From NCBI GenBank assembly GCA_000149225.2, contig CM000687.1:176501-240500 (forward strand): a stretch of DNA of 64,000 nt, in the 5' to 3' direction. Both the position numbers and the translations under genes were made by a program. Positions within the stretch are counted from its first letter, which is position 1; each line of letters opens with the position of its first letter. Shown here in pieces: positions 49,099-58,890 of the stretch. The DNA is from Lachancea kluyveri NRRL Y-12651. Taxonomy: Eukaryota > Ascomycota > Saccharomycetes > Saccharomycetales > Saccharomycetaceae. Below the pieces are notes generated by a model that worked only from the letters and a program-made list of their open reading frames with translations, was not told where the DNA came from and did no database searches.

Positions 49099-50539
49099 CT
49101 GATGGATTTTGTATGCTATGCTGTTGGTTTTGTTGTTGAGGTTGAGACTGAGGCTGAGGCTGAGGCTGGGGCTGGAGTTGGGCCTCTTCAACACGGTAGT
49201 ATGCATACGGATCGGAAGGGACCTGTGGGACGGTATACTGATGTGACAAATTAATGTTTCTCAATTGTTTTTCTAGTAAGGCATCATAGATATTCATAAT
49301 ATCAGATATTTTGGCATTCATATCGATCAAAGTGTTGTATTTGTTTACAGTTTCATTTAAGGCGTTATTCAACTTAGGTCTAGAGCTAATAACCTTCCTG
49401 TACAGTTGTTGTAACTGAGTGTCTTCTAAGACCGCAGTTATCGGTTGTGTTTTCATTCTTTCTACCAAAGAAGCGAACAGTTGGATGTCTTCTTCCTCAG
49501 AAGTAGTCAACTGATATGAAAGTTGCTCTGGCTGGGATATTTGTGGCATTTGGTAGGACGGATAAGGTGTGTTTTGAGCCGCCATCCTTTCCTTTCTCCT
49601 TCTTTCTTCTTCAGCTTCTCTCAGACTTGCCTCGATTGCAGCTTTCAAATCTGGGTCCTCTTCTTCCTCTAGCTGTACTGGTTCCTCGTGCTGTTTTACA
49701 ATCGGAACAACGGTATCGCTGTGTTTGGATTCCCTTAGAGATAATTCGATGGCTCGTCTTAGGTCGTCATCACCGTTACCTTCTTCAGTACGTGTGCTAC
49801 GACGGTTTTTCTTCTTTCTTTGCTTCTTGCCTGTTTGTCTCTTCAAATCATAATCGTCATAGCAATTGTCGCAGACCCTTACCGGTTCCAGGATGCCCAA
49901 GTCTGGTAATGGGATGCTTCGAGACGAGTGCTCCTGGCAAAAGATGCCACCACAGGAACGACAATGATGCTTTCTGTTCAACAAGGTAAATTTACAAGAG
50001 CATATCATGCACGCGTCAGAGTCTATCCAATCTGCGGGAGTTTTTGAATCGAACATTGCTGCGGTCAAATCAGAGTCGGGCATGGAGGGAAATTCAACGC
50101 CACGGGCAGCCAACTTTTGGTAAACCTTGGAAACATAATTCAACTGTGAATCATTTTTGAATGCAATATACAGTTCATGTAACATTTGTGTGCACAGCTT
50201 TTCTAATTCCTCGTTGGTATCGTCTTGCACTATTGCATACTCTAGGCAATCCATAAATTCTCTCGAGCAAATCTCCTTGATAAAAGGGATTCCTCCATTT
50301 TTGATACAAACTTCAATAAGCTTCCATGATGCTAGCTGAGTGTTCGGATTTGAACGAGTCGCTAGAACCCTTTTTTTCAAACATCGCATACATTCTTTTG
50401 GTGGTATTCTGCGTGATCTAATCACATCTGAAATCTCCAAAGAGAGAGGCAAATCTATCTCACCATTAGGGATACTTTCACTGGTTGCCTTTTGAACTAG
50501 AGAATCTAGCTGTGCAGGCGTACTGACTTGTGTAGACAT
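48689..50539 (-). CDS. VPS27: ESCRT-0 subunit Vps27
   Basis: 616 residues (S. cerevisiae 622) from the ATG (CAT at 50537-50539). With Hse1 it gathers ubiquitinated cargo on endosomes and recruits ESCRT-I. Domains in order: VHS (about 10-150), FYVE zinc finger (about 175-235, with RKHHCRSCGG and paired Cys), two UIMs (DDLRRAIELSLRES, DPDLKAAIEASLREAEE), the Hse1-binding helical region, a Gln-rich stretch with 16 consecutive Gln, PSDP and PSEPPYP motifs of the ESCRT-I-binding P(S/T)xP type, and a C-terminal clathrin-box-like end LLIEL. Position matches YNR006W. Confidence 0.97.
49049..49096 (-). repeat. Pure CAA repeat coding polyglutamine in VPS27
   Basis: Sixteen uninterrupted TTG (+) / CAA (-) units code for Gln. 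The lack of synonymous CAG interruptions suggests recent slippage. Confidence 0.9.
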
Positions 50540-51182
50540 ACTTAGTTCGAGTGATCCTTGACGATATGTTCTAAGTTGTTAGAAGTGGCAAATTCTATTT
50601 CTAAAGGGGCAATGATTCGGACAGGAAATTGAGATTGGCCGGAAAATCAATAACTCTCGTAAAAACACGTATAACGAGATAGACAGAAAACGGTCATTAC
50701 AACCTTCGATCTTGTAATAAGAAAGCTACTACCAAGACGTATATATGCCCAACAGCAACCAGCTCATCAAAAGTACTTCCAGACGAGTGGTTTGCCATTA
50801 CCGTTGGCTCTTCCCATAGTTTTCTCAAGATACTGTGAGTTGACATGGAGTCATCCTGACATGCATCACAACTGCTTTAACAGATGCTCGCTACCCAAAG
50901 CATGGGACGAACGTCGGTTCGGTTGTCTGTCATATTTCGAGCGCCTTGTTTAGCTATACAATGAATAGTTTCTTCCTAAGAAAGAATAAGATACTCTACA
51001 CCAACTTAAAACTAGATAGTAGAAAATGCGAAATAAAACTGAAAAGAAGTGAGAGAGAGAACGTGTGTGTGTAGCAGCACGATGTAACATATTGATAAGA
51101 GAAGTTTTAAACCAGCACTCGAAAACTTTATATTCCTTTTCCTAAACCCTTTAAAAAAGAAAAAAGAAAGCAACAATCCTAT
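50540..51182. other. VPS27 upstream and ROT1 3' region
   Basis: 643 bp between two minus-strand genes. It holds the VPS27 promoter with the CCAAT-type block at 50626-50646. A GA/GT-rich patch lies at about 51047-51072. No gene was seen. Confidence 0.55.
50626..50646 (-). promoter_or_regulatory. CCAAT-type element upstream of VPS27, shared with TIM23
   Basis: The + strand reads AATTGAGATTGGCCGGAAAA, about 87-107 bp before the VPS27 ATG. It is the same block as at 2152-2172 with a single T/C change and the same orientation relative to its gene. In the gene sense it contains GGCCAATCTCAA, a CCAAT box. Confidence 0.45.
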
Positions 51183-51941
51183 TTAAACCACTAGGAAGGC
51201 CACTGACCCAATACCAATCAAAGCGGCAGAAACCCACCAGTAAAAGGCTATGTTATAGTGTCCGTCACTTTTCTTGACTGCGTTGGTCTTGTGTTTGTTT
51301 TCCAAACCTCTCTTTATCATTTTTCTCAAACTTCTCTTCTGTGAGGACCCAGTCGAAGATGCAGACTCGGTCACAGGGGTAGTTGGGTTTAAAGTCTGGG
51401 TAGGTAGCATCAAAGGTGGCTTGTAAGCTAGGTATAGAGGTTGCATTGGCGAGCCATCGTGTTGGTATAGCTGCAACATGTATTTCCCATGATAAGAATC
51501 AATGGATACAGAGAAGCTCTTAAAAATTTCAACCTGCACATACCTGTTGTAACTCGCGATATTGTTATCATTGCATGGATCACTAAACAACTGTCTGCCA
51601 TCGACAGGAATAGGATTTAACGTCAAAGTACCATTATCGGAAACTTCAAAACGACCGTGCTGGAAGGTAATAGCAGCTTGAGGGCAGGAAGGATTTTTAG
51701 GGTTAGCCTTAACTTGGTAACTGGCAGATTCAAACCAGCCATCTTCGGTGAATGAATATGAAATACCAGGCAACGATGGTTCGATTAATAGTTCATCAAC
51801 AGGGTCATAAAAGCCCGGGCCTGTGAATACCTGGTTTGATTTAGAAGACCAGGTACCGTATAAAGAGTTGGAATCACTATCAGCGGTGGCCAACCCGACT
51901 AAAGAAGACACTAGCGGCAGAAGTGACACTAAACCAATCAT
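51183..51941 (-). CDS. ROT1: Rot1, ER membrane chaperone
   Basis: 252 residues (S. cerevisiae 256) from the ATG (CAT at 51939-51941). Rot1 is an essential ER protein that assists folding and O-mannosylation and supports beta-1,6-glucan synthesis. A signal peptide (MIGLVSLLPLVSSLVGLATA) is followed by a conserved lumenal domain (YGTWSSKSNQVFTGPGFYDP, ISYSFTEDGWFESASYQ, CPQAAITFQHG) and a C-terminal membrane helix (WWVSAALIGIGSVAFLVV). A basic stretch precedes the helix. Position matches YMR200W. Confidence 0.96.
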   Translation of the reverse strand: MIGLVSLLPLVSSLVGLATADSDSNSLYGTWSSKSNQVFTGPGFYDPVDELLIEPSLPGISYSFTEDGWFESASYQVKANPKNPSCPQAAITFQHGRFEVSDNGTLTLNPIPVDGRQLFSDPCNDNNIASYNRYVQVEIFKSFSVSIDSYHGKYMLQLYQHDGSPMQPLYLAYKPPLMLPTQTLNPTTPVTESASSTGSSQKRSLRKMIKRGLENKHKTNAVKKSDGHYNIAFYWWVSAALIGIGSVAFLVV

Positions 51942-52354
51942 TGTTGTTGTTATTGTGTTACTACTTGTGTTTTTTGTTGTCTTTTTTTTTTTTTTTTTTG
52001 CCAGATTACTCTTGTGACTTGCTTTGATGTCTTAACATTTGAATTGTAAAGAGGCTTTTTTCTTTCATTTCGAAGGAAAAGAATTTTTTGGCAACGGGAC
52101 ATTGCTTAACTGTTTTGAAGCAGCGCCACGCTTGTTTCGTATTTAGTTATGTTTTCACATACATATGGCATTATCTAGTACGCCCATGGTTTTTGGGATA
52201 TTACCGGTACGACGTATTGGCAACGCCAAGCAGCCCATTTGGCAGGTCTGTATAGGTTGCCGTTGGCCTCGAGTTCCTGTAAATTGTTCCGTTAAAAAAA
52301 GTTATGTAATTGGTATGTATATGTACGTGTAGATGGTCATACTGATCTGCGAAC
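51942..52354. other. ROT1 upstream and cyclin gene 3' region
   Basis: 413 bp between two minus-strand genes, with a T tract at 51981-51999 just upstream of ROT1. No other feature was recognised. Confidence 0.5.
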
Positions 52355-53899
52355 TCACGCCATGTTGTTGGCATTCCCAATGGCCAACGAAACCAAAGAG
52401 GACCTGTTACTATTGGTATTAGAAGTGGTGCCGCCGGAAGAGAATATGTTATTCGAAGTTCCAACAAATTTTGCTCTCGGTGGAATTGCGAAAGATCCAG
52501 ACGGATCTCGATTCTCCTTGTCATCTGCCATTATATCATAGTCACAATCCTCATCCCTGACCCTCTTGTTAATGTTGTTGGATATGCTGTTTACGCTGAC
52601 AGTACTGCCGCATGCGCTGCTCCCATTTTTATTGTGGCTGAAAGAGTACATCACAGGCGTGATGGGAGAGGGCTGTGATTCGACCGTGCTAAATACGCTG
52701 TTATCCGATTGGGTAGAAGTGTTTCTCATTGGCGTATAGTTTTGGGATGGGTAAGGTGGAGATGGCATGGAGGTGGCTTCGAAGTAGCGAGGAGAACCTC
52801 TCGATAGATCCATTGCAGAGGCCAGTTTCAATTTTTTTTGTAGTGAGACATGGTATGCCTTGACCTCCGAGATAAAGGCTAAAACTCCAAAACTATCGGC
52901 GTAGCACGCTAGCAGACATTCGGGTGCCTTTGTTATAGCGGTGATGAACACGTTCAGCAGCTGAGACTGGCTGGTAGATGTTGGAACGGGCGACAGTAAC
53001 AGTGGGCCTTGGTCCTGGTTGGTAAATTTGTTGATCACAGAAAATATACCATGAGCGATGTCGAACATTTCGTATTTTAACAGATCGTATTGCCAGGTGG
53101 CTAGATCTATTAGAAACCTTTTCAAGTTGACTAGCTGTATCTTGTGATCCAAATCCTCGTCTTCCTCGGTAACGTCTTCTTCCGTAGCGTCACTATCCTG
53201 CGAGGATCCCTGAGAAGAACGTTTATTCCAATTTCTGTTGTGTTCCAACTGTCTCTTGTATAATTCGTATTGCATCAAGCAATTTTCGTCAACGTTCAAG
53301 ACGTAGTCATTGATCATTGGCTCGTATACTTCCCAGGACAACGTATCCAGAATATGCCTTTCCATTTGCATAAACATACTCTCATCGAATACGTCTGAGC
53401 CACCACAGTAGTGGACCAGTTCGGAGAGCCTTGGAATACGGGCCCTTGGGTTAGGCCCATAGAACCTCCCACCGGTTGGTACGGAAACATGGTTGATGAT
53501 GTGATTGCAGCCACCCCAGGTCTTTGCGGCTAACCACAAGCAGGTTGCGACGACCAGTCTTGCCTGATCCTTTAACACAATTCTCTTGGAGCAATAGCGG
53601 TCATACAATCTCACGGCGTGAAAGAAAATACCGTTAGTAACGCGGGTCTTGACGGAAAGCTCGAACAAGAATGTAACTATGGTGTGTCTTGTGGCATGAG
53701 GGTTCATCTCTGGTTGTTGGTCGACCAGCTTAGGATCAGGCTTCAACCTGCAAGACTGGGAGATGACATTAGCGGAAATTTCTTGGTGATAATCTTGGAT
53801 AGTTTCGTAATGGGCCAAAAGTTCTGAATTGGATAGCTCGATTGGGTAGTAGGTCTGCTTCGCAGTAACAATTAAACCTTGCGGGACGTCAGAAGGCAT
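52355..53899 (-). CDS. CLN1: G1 cyclin, co-orthologue of Cln1 and Cln2
   Basis: 514 residues from the ATG (CAT at 53897-53899). G1 cyclins activate Cdc28 at Start. The cyclin box covers about residues 30-190 ([37 protein letters not shown], then [16 protein letters not shown] and [21 protein letters not shown]). The C-terminal third is rich in Pro, Ser and Thr ([31 protein letters not shown]), as expected for phosphodegron/PEST control by SCF-Grr1. A pre-duplication species should have one gene for both CLN1 (YMR199W) and CLN2 (YPL256C). Its neighbours on either side match those two loci. Confidence 0.93.
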   Translation of the reverse strand: MPSDVPQGLIVTAKQTYYPIELSNSELLAHYETIQDYHQEISANVISQSCRLKPDPKLVDQQPEMNPHATRHTIVTFLFELSVKTRVTNGIFFHAVRLYDRYCSKRIVLKDQARLVVATCLWLAAKTWGGCNHIINHVSVPTGGRFYGPNPRARIPRLSELVHYCGGSDVFDESMFMQMERHILDTLSWEVYEPMINDYVLNVDENCLMQYELYKRQLEHNRNWNKRSSQGSSQDSDATEEDVTEEDEDLDHKIQLVNLKRFLIDLATWQYDLLKYEMFDIAHGIFSVINKFTNQDQGPLLLSPVPTSTSQSQLLNVFITAITKAPECLLACYADSFGVLAFISEVKAYHVSLQKKLKLASAMDLSRGSPRYFEATSMPSPPYPSQNYTPMRNTSTQSDNSVFSTVESQPSPITPVMYSFSHNKNGSSACGSTVSVNSISNNINKRVRDEDCDYDIMADDKENRDPSGSFAIPPRAKFVGTSNNIFSSGGTTSNTNSNRSSLVSLAIGNANNMA

Positions 53900-54489
53900 T
53901 AGTTATTAGTTAATTGGATGCAGTAAAAGATAATATCCTAGCGAATGAGTGGACCAAGGATGTTTAGAAAATACACTGATTGAAGTGAAATGAAACGAAT
54001 GAAGGCAGAGGATGAAACAGGCTACTGCGAGGGTGTGGTTCAATAGTGATTTGTGGTGAGACCAAAAAAAGGTAATATTTTGGCTTACTGTATCCAGTTC
54101 AAGAAAGCAGCAGAAAGCACGACCGATGAAGTTCTTATATATATATATATATCAGCCAGTTCCAATGTAAACGCCAAAAAGAGAGAAACCTACTGGTTGG
54201 GAGCTACTAGGCCATCACGAAAAAAAAAAAAAAAAAAAAAACAGAATAAGATAGAGGGTTATGCCATGCCATTCTTGGAATCAGCATACCAGCTGCTAGT
54301 CTCATGTGGCAACGCCTCCAAATCGAGTTAAGCACCAACAGCAAACCACGAAAATCAGTCGCCCTTTCCTAATGCGTAAAGACAGATTCGCGTTTGATTC
54401 TCCGAGGGGAATGTCGCGGTTTTGGATCGTGGGCTGTATTGAGGTGTGTGGATGTATATCACGTGCTCAGACGCGGATGCCCAAGTCTC
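53900..54489. other. G1 cyclin promoter region
   Basis: 590 bp upstream of the cyclin gene with two SCB motifs and an MCB-like core, an (AT)n tract at about 54137-54151 and an A tract at 54220-54241. No gene is called here. Confidence 0.6.
54216..54393. promoter_or_regulatory. SCB/MCB cluster upstream of the G1 cyclin gene
   Basis: CACGAAA occurs at 54216-54222 and 54347-54353, and ACGCGAA on the minus strand at 54387-54393. They lie about 320-490 bp before the ATG. SBF binds CRCGAAA and drives CLN1/CLN2 in S. cerevisiae, so positive feedback at Start is probably conserved. Confidence 0.6.
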
Positions 54490-55569
54490 CTAGTCTCGAA
54501 GGGGAGATATACTGTTGACACAGACGTAGCCCAGATCAGTGACTGCCAAGACTGGTTCTTGCATTATCATGGCTTCCAAATGCTTCATGTTCCAATGGAA
54601 AACCACGCGAGGCATACTGGAATCTACCAGGTATACACTTTTCGCATCGGCTCGCAGAATGGCAACCGAGCGTTCTTGATGAATCTCTTGAGGAAGCATG
54701 TAAAATGGCATATCGCTTGCAGCAAATGAACTGAACGTACCGTTGGCAGTCCTCTTGCAAAATGTGGAAACATTTTCCGTGCAAAGCGCTGTGGAAAAGA
54801 CGATGCCTTCGCGCAGAACGTCATACACAACAACGCTACCATCGGTAGTGGCGATTGCCAATTTGTAGGGCTCCATGAACTTGCAGTCCTGGACGATCTC
54901 GTCGTAAAAGCATTTTTGGTGGAACGGTTTGGTTGCAGCTGGTAAAAAAAGTTGAATAAAGCTTATGCGGCTGGCCGTGCATGTGGACATAAGAATGTAA
55001 TGTGATATTCTTGGGTCTCTTACGATTCTCTGCATGGGCAGTGGATTCTCGACCGATACACTGTGTCGTAAAATAATACCGTCTCTTTTGTCGTCCACGC
55101 CATATGTGTTCAGGTACAAGCTGCTAGTCAATGTCTCTGTATCAAAACGATTAGCGAATAGCTGAAATTGGGAGTCGTCAGAAGAGTATACATCAGTTTT
55201 TAAGCCGTCTATCCTCACAAACCCCATATAGCGGCCTTTGAGGGTGTCGAAGATGTGCACGACACCACCAATGGCGTCACAACAGAGAACGACACCAATT
55301 GGCCATAAAACTTCAAAGCTAGAGATTGTGAAATCCACTTCGAGTACAGATTCGGCCTCAACAGCGTTTCCAGTTACTTCTACAGTATCGCATATGAGCT
55401 GGTTTCCATGGCAAGACAATATTTTCACTTGTTCATCACCGACATTCCATTTATAACACCTAGATCTGCCGATGTCCCACTTAGCGCGGGCCTCGCTATC
55501 CTTCCACAAAACCGCCTGACCATTCGAAACTGCCAGTAGCCATTCGTTTTGTTGTAAGGTCACAGACAT
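54490..55569 (-). CDS. Unrecognised protein, possibly beta-propeller
   Basis: 359 residues from the ATG (CAT at 55567-55569). I do not recognise it, and no gene lies at this point in S. cerevisiae (between CLN2 and BBP1, or CLN1 and CIK1). The sequence has recurrent short beta-strand patterns of WD/propeller type (LLAVSNGQAVLWKD, VVLCCDAIGGVVHIFDTL, LAIATTDGSVVVYDVL, VLAVTDLGYVCVN), but no canonical GH...WD repeats. Codon use and ORF length are those of a real gene. Upstream lies a long CT/GA tract. A scaffold role would be a guess. Confidence 0.7.
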   Translation of the reverse strand: MSVTLQQNEWLLAVSNGQAVLWKDSEARAKWDIGRSRCYKWNVGDEQVKILSCHGNQLICDTVEVTGNAVEAESVLEVDFTISSFEVLWPIGVVLCCDAIGGVVHIFDTLKGRYMGFVRIDGLKTDVYSSDDSQFQLFANRFDTETLTSSLYLNTYGVDDKRDGIILRHSVSVENPLPMQRIVRDPRISHYILMSTCTASRISFIQLFLPAATKPFHQKCFYDEIVQDCKFMEPYKLAIATTDGSVVVYDVLREGIVFSTALCTENVSTFCKRTANGTFSSFAASDMPFYMLPQEIHQERSVAILRADAKSVYLVDSSMPRVVFHWNMKHLEAMIMQEPVLAVTDLGYVCVNSISPLRD

Positions 55570-55905
55570 AGTCTATGTCGTCTCTTTTGTCTTCTCGCTC
55601 TCTCTCTCGCTCTCTCTCTCTCTCTCTTTCTCCCTGTAGTTGGCTTTCATAGTTACTGTCATGAGATGAGTTCAGAACTGTATACGGGTAAGCAAAATAC
55701 GTCTGGTGTGATTAGAGAACACTTCTTCAAATAAACACAGTAATCGCCACAGCTAACACTATAAGCGCTTATATCAACCATAGTACACTCGTGGGATATA
55801 GATTAATACTCGAACCTTTAGTAACTTTCCACACTCGCATACTTATTATCTGGCAGAGTGGTCAACTCTCCTTTTGAAACTGTATTTCTCACCCTCTACC
55901 ACAAA
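55570..55905. other. Divergent region with CT microsatellite
   Basis: 336 bp between the unrecognised gene (-) and BBP1 (+). A pyrimidine tract of CT repeats (about 55590-55632) lies just upstream of the minus-strand ATG, where it would read as GA repeats in that gene's promoter or leader. Confidence 0.7.
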
Positions 55906-57081
55906 ATGGTTTGGAGTAAAGCACAAGAACAGCAGCAAGAAGAGAACACAGGAGGATTGTACAAATGGACGATGGACGCTTTGTTTGGTGTCAAGGTTTC
56001 TCCTTCGAAGAAGTACTGTAAGTTTGCACAAGATGATACAAACTACAGACGGCGAGATAAGCAAAAGACCAAGAAATCGTCCTGGGAGGGTGACCTTTAT
56101 TATGCTGGAAGAGACCGATCCAATTCGTGTGGCAATAACCAGGAGTTTATGCAGCGATACGAGTTACTTCCTGATGAGGAAGAGGAAGGCTTGCTCAGAC
56201 CTGTGAAGAGTCCCGCGTCTTTCCATCCTACCGATGTATATTCCAGGAGATACATGGACGATTTTACAGATACGTTTGCAGGAAGGAAAACCGGAAATAT
56301 CTTGAGAGACCCCAGCTTAAAGTTCAAATCACCTCCGAAGGACGATCCCTTGATTTCGAAGTTGTTCGGCAAAGATACTCCTAACGCAGAGATCGGTAAC
56401 GACGGTAGTATGAGTGGTTACACGACGAAACGAACACTACCGAAAGAGTATCCTGGTAAATTTCCATCTCCGGAAAAGGCACCTAATAAGGGGAGATTGG
56501 AGCAAGACTCTAGAGATTACACAAATGATTACATTCACCTCTTGGATCGTTTGGAGCTGAATAACCGGCAGTTGGATGAGATACAAAACGATATCTTAGA
56601 AACACAGCAGCAACAGCAATTCGAGGAAAGCGCGTACCGAGAGAAATATTTGGCCATGAGAAATGAGTTGATAAACGAGTTGAAGCAGTCAAAGAAAATC
56701 TACGACAACTACTATAAGCTATACTCCAAATACAAGGGCTTAAGAGGAAACGTCGGGAGCACATCAGAACTAACCTCCCGGATTACACAATTAGAAGCAC
56801 AGGTCGTGGACATAACCATTGAAAAGGAAACCGAAGTGAAGAAGTTAAACAACGAGATTTTCAAATTGGAATTGAGACAACAGGAGATGGAGAATAAACA
56901 TAGGTTGGAAACCTTACAAAATGAGACTAGAATCGCAGAGTTGGAGAAATTACTTCAGGGACAACACTCGCAAAGACAAGAGGCATCGCCCGCGAGAAAA
57001 CTGGCAGCCAGTAGCGACTCCTCATTTAAAGAATACAACACAACGATAGATACTCAATTTTTAAGTAATTTGGTAAGATAG
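55906..57081 (+). CDS. BBP1: Spindle pole body protein Bbp1
   Basis: 391 residues (S. cerevisiae 385) from the ATG at 55906; the frame above opens only at a GTG (55858). Bbp1 works with Mps2 to insert the new spindle pole body in the nuclear envelope and binds Cdc5 and Bfr1. Conserved N-terminal GGLYKWTMDALFGVKVSPS and the KFAQDDTN stretch match. DPLISKLFGKDTPN and PGKFPSP lie mid-protein. From about residue 205 to 355 it is a coiled coil (LELNNRQLDEIQNDI, RNELINELKQSKKIYDNYYKLYSKYK). Position matches YPL255W. Confidence 0.93.
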   Translation: MVWSKAQEQQQEENTGGLYKWTMDALFGVKVSPSKKYCKFAQDDTNYRRRDKQKTKKSSWEGDLYYAGRDRSNSCGNNQEFMQRYELLPDEEEEGLLRPVKSPASFHPTDVYSRRYMDDFTDTFAGRKTGNILRDPSLKFKSPPKDDPLISKLFGKDTPNAEIGNDGSMSGYTTKRTLPKEYPGKFPSPEKAPNKGRLEQDSRDYTNDYIHLLDRLELNNRQLDEIQNDILETQQQQQFEESAYREKYLAMRNELINELKQSKKIYDNYYKLYSKYKGLRGNVGSTSELTSRITQLEAQVVDITIEKETEVKKLNNEIFKLELRQQEMENKHRLETLQNETRIAELEKLLQGQHSQRQEASPARKLAASSDSSFKEYNTTIDTQFLSNLVR

Positions 57082-57447
57082 ATAGTATATCAATGTAACA
57101 ATATTGGAAGGGTCAAACACCGTTATCCAGATCACTGTCCACGTAAACAAACATGCCGAGTACGTTTTTCAAGGCGGAAAACCAACTTCTCTGAACCTGT
57201 CTGTTTATCTAGCATAGCAAGTGCCAAAAAGAGCGAAAAAGGAGAGGCGAAGAAAGAGGAAAGGTCATAAAATTAAATCCTACGCACTGGGAAAAATACT
57301 AAGTTGGTCTTATACCCGGTTAATTGGCTTGAGTTTCTCTGTTTTTTGCTACTTTTCTGGATTCTTTTTTATAACTGAAGCATTCGCTTTATCTGAAGAA
57401 AATTTCAGTCACGTGAAATTTCATAATCGACCCTCCACATTCTGATA
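57082..57447. other. HFI1 upstream region
   Basis: 366 bp between BBP1 and HFI1. TCACGTGA, a palindromic Cbf1 site, lies at 57409-57416, only 31 bp before the HFI1 ATG, so it may lie within the leader. Confidence 0.5.
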
Positions 57448-58782
57448 ATGTCTATGGTACAACCTCAACCAGCATCTATCGTCCCTAATCAACTGTCTAA
57501 TAATGCAGATGCTACATCGGTGGCTATGGCCACTCCTGGCATGAAAACCACATTGGCTTCCGTTAATGGAACTGTTAATGGCGACGCGCCATCAGCAGCT
57601 CCCACTCCACCTGTTAAAAGCAATATTCCTCAAAACAGGCGTTTAGACTTAGAAAAGATGATTGAAGAGTTTAGTTCGTTACTTGGCAAAGAAAATTGGA
57701 GCAAGTATGCCCAGATCATCAGTCTTTTCATCCTTGGTAAGCTATCGAGGAAGGAGCTGGTTAACGAACTAGACTTATTATTGACACCTCAAGACCAGCA
57801 AGCAATAGCCAAGAAACGTAACGTAATGATACGATTGCACAACCAGCTGCTGTTGGGAATTCTTGCAAACTCATTGAGGGACTCCCCATTAGGCAATGCC
57901 GATGGTGCTTGGGGTTTCAATAACAGTTCTGCACAGGCTAACAAAAAAAAGCTGAACAAACATAACTCCCAAATCGAAACTTATAAAAAAATCGTCATGT
58001 CTTTGCCTGCCAAAGATAGAAACAGATTGAAAATGATTACCAAAGAGGCTGGGAAACGTGGATTTGTACTCTGCTCCGTGCTCCAAGCCCGTCTGCACAA
58101 CATCCCAAAGATTCCTATCGTTACTAACCCAGAAACTTTAAAGCGCGTTAAGCTGAATAACCTACAAACCCCGCTAGAGTGGTCCCAAGAGATCGTCAAT
58201 GGGTTTTCAGCACCCTTGGCTACCGAGAGTTATTCCCTGCCTGATACAGATTCTTTATACCTGAGAATGGTTAGCATAGCACGTGAACACGGTCTTGTAG
58301 GCGCTGTAGATGGCAGATGCGTAGAGATCCTGACACTTGCACTGGAGTATTACTTAAAGACTATAATAGAAAGTGCTATCGATACAGTTAGGTATAGAGA
58401 GAAGAAATACTCGGACTATTACGACCTAAATGAGGACGGCATATACCAGGACGTATCAACCAAACAGAACCAGAACAAGAAATTTGACGTTACTGATCTT
58501 ATGGAAAGCCAAGAACCGAGAGAAATAATATCCTTGACGAATGAAGATTTAGCACATACCTTTAATTTATTTCCGAATTTAGTAGAGCCCTCGGGAGCTT
58601 TCCTCAGATTAAGCTCTTCAGAACTATTGAATGATGATGAGTTAGTTACTATGAAAAGTCGAATTGACGACCTCCCGGAATTTTTAGACGACAAGCCAAA
58701 CTTCACGCCCGTCGACGATAAAAATGTGGGCAGCAGGGAAGAATTAAATTGGTTGATTAAGGATATTTTAACCAATGAGTGA
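57448..58782 (+). CDS. HFI1: SAGA subunit Hfi1/Ada1
   Basis: 444 residues (S. cerevisiae 488) from the ATG at 57448. Ada1 holds the SAGA co-activator core together and pairs with Taf12 through a histone fold. Highly conserved blocks: RRLDLEKMIEEFSSLLGKENW, YAQIISLFILGKLSRKEL, NKHNSQIETYKKIVMSLP and NRLKMITKEAGKRGF. The histone fold spans about 270-320 (LYLRMVSIAREHGLVGAVD, VEILTLALEYYLKTIIE). The C-terminus (REELNWLIKDILTNE) is conserved. The shorter length reflects a reduced acidic linker. Position matches YPL254W. Confidence 0.96.
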   Translation: MSMVQPQPASIVPNQLSNNADATSVAMATPGMKTTLASVNGTVNGDAPSAAPTPPVKSNIPQNRRLDLEKMIEEFSSLLGKENWSKYAQIISLFILGKLSRKELVNELDLLLTPQDQQAIAKKRNVMIRLHNQLLLGILANSLRDSPLGNADGAWGFNNSSAQANKKKLNKHNSQIETYKKIVMSLPAKDRNRLKMITKEAGKRGFVLCSVLQARLHNIPKIPIVTNPETLKRVKLNNLQTPLEWSQEIVNGFSAPLATESYSLPDTDSLYLRMVSIAREHGLVGAVDGRCVEILTLALEYYLKTIIESAIDTVRYREKKYSDYYDLNEDGIYQDVSTKQNQNKKFDVTDLMESQEPREIISLTNEDLAHTFNLFPNLVEPSGAFLRLSSSELLNDDELVTMKSRIDDLPEFLDDKPNFTPVDDKNVGSREELNWLIKDILTNE

Positions 58783-58890
58783 AGCAAAGGGTTATATTTT
58801 GTAGCGTTGTATTATTACATAGAACGTCGGGATACAATAAAACAAAACTAATGCATTTTGAATAAAGTGTGAGACCGTAGACTTTGCCAA

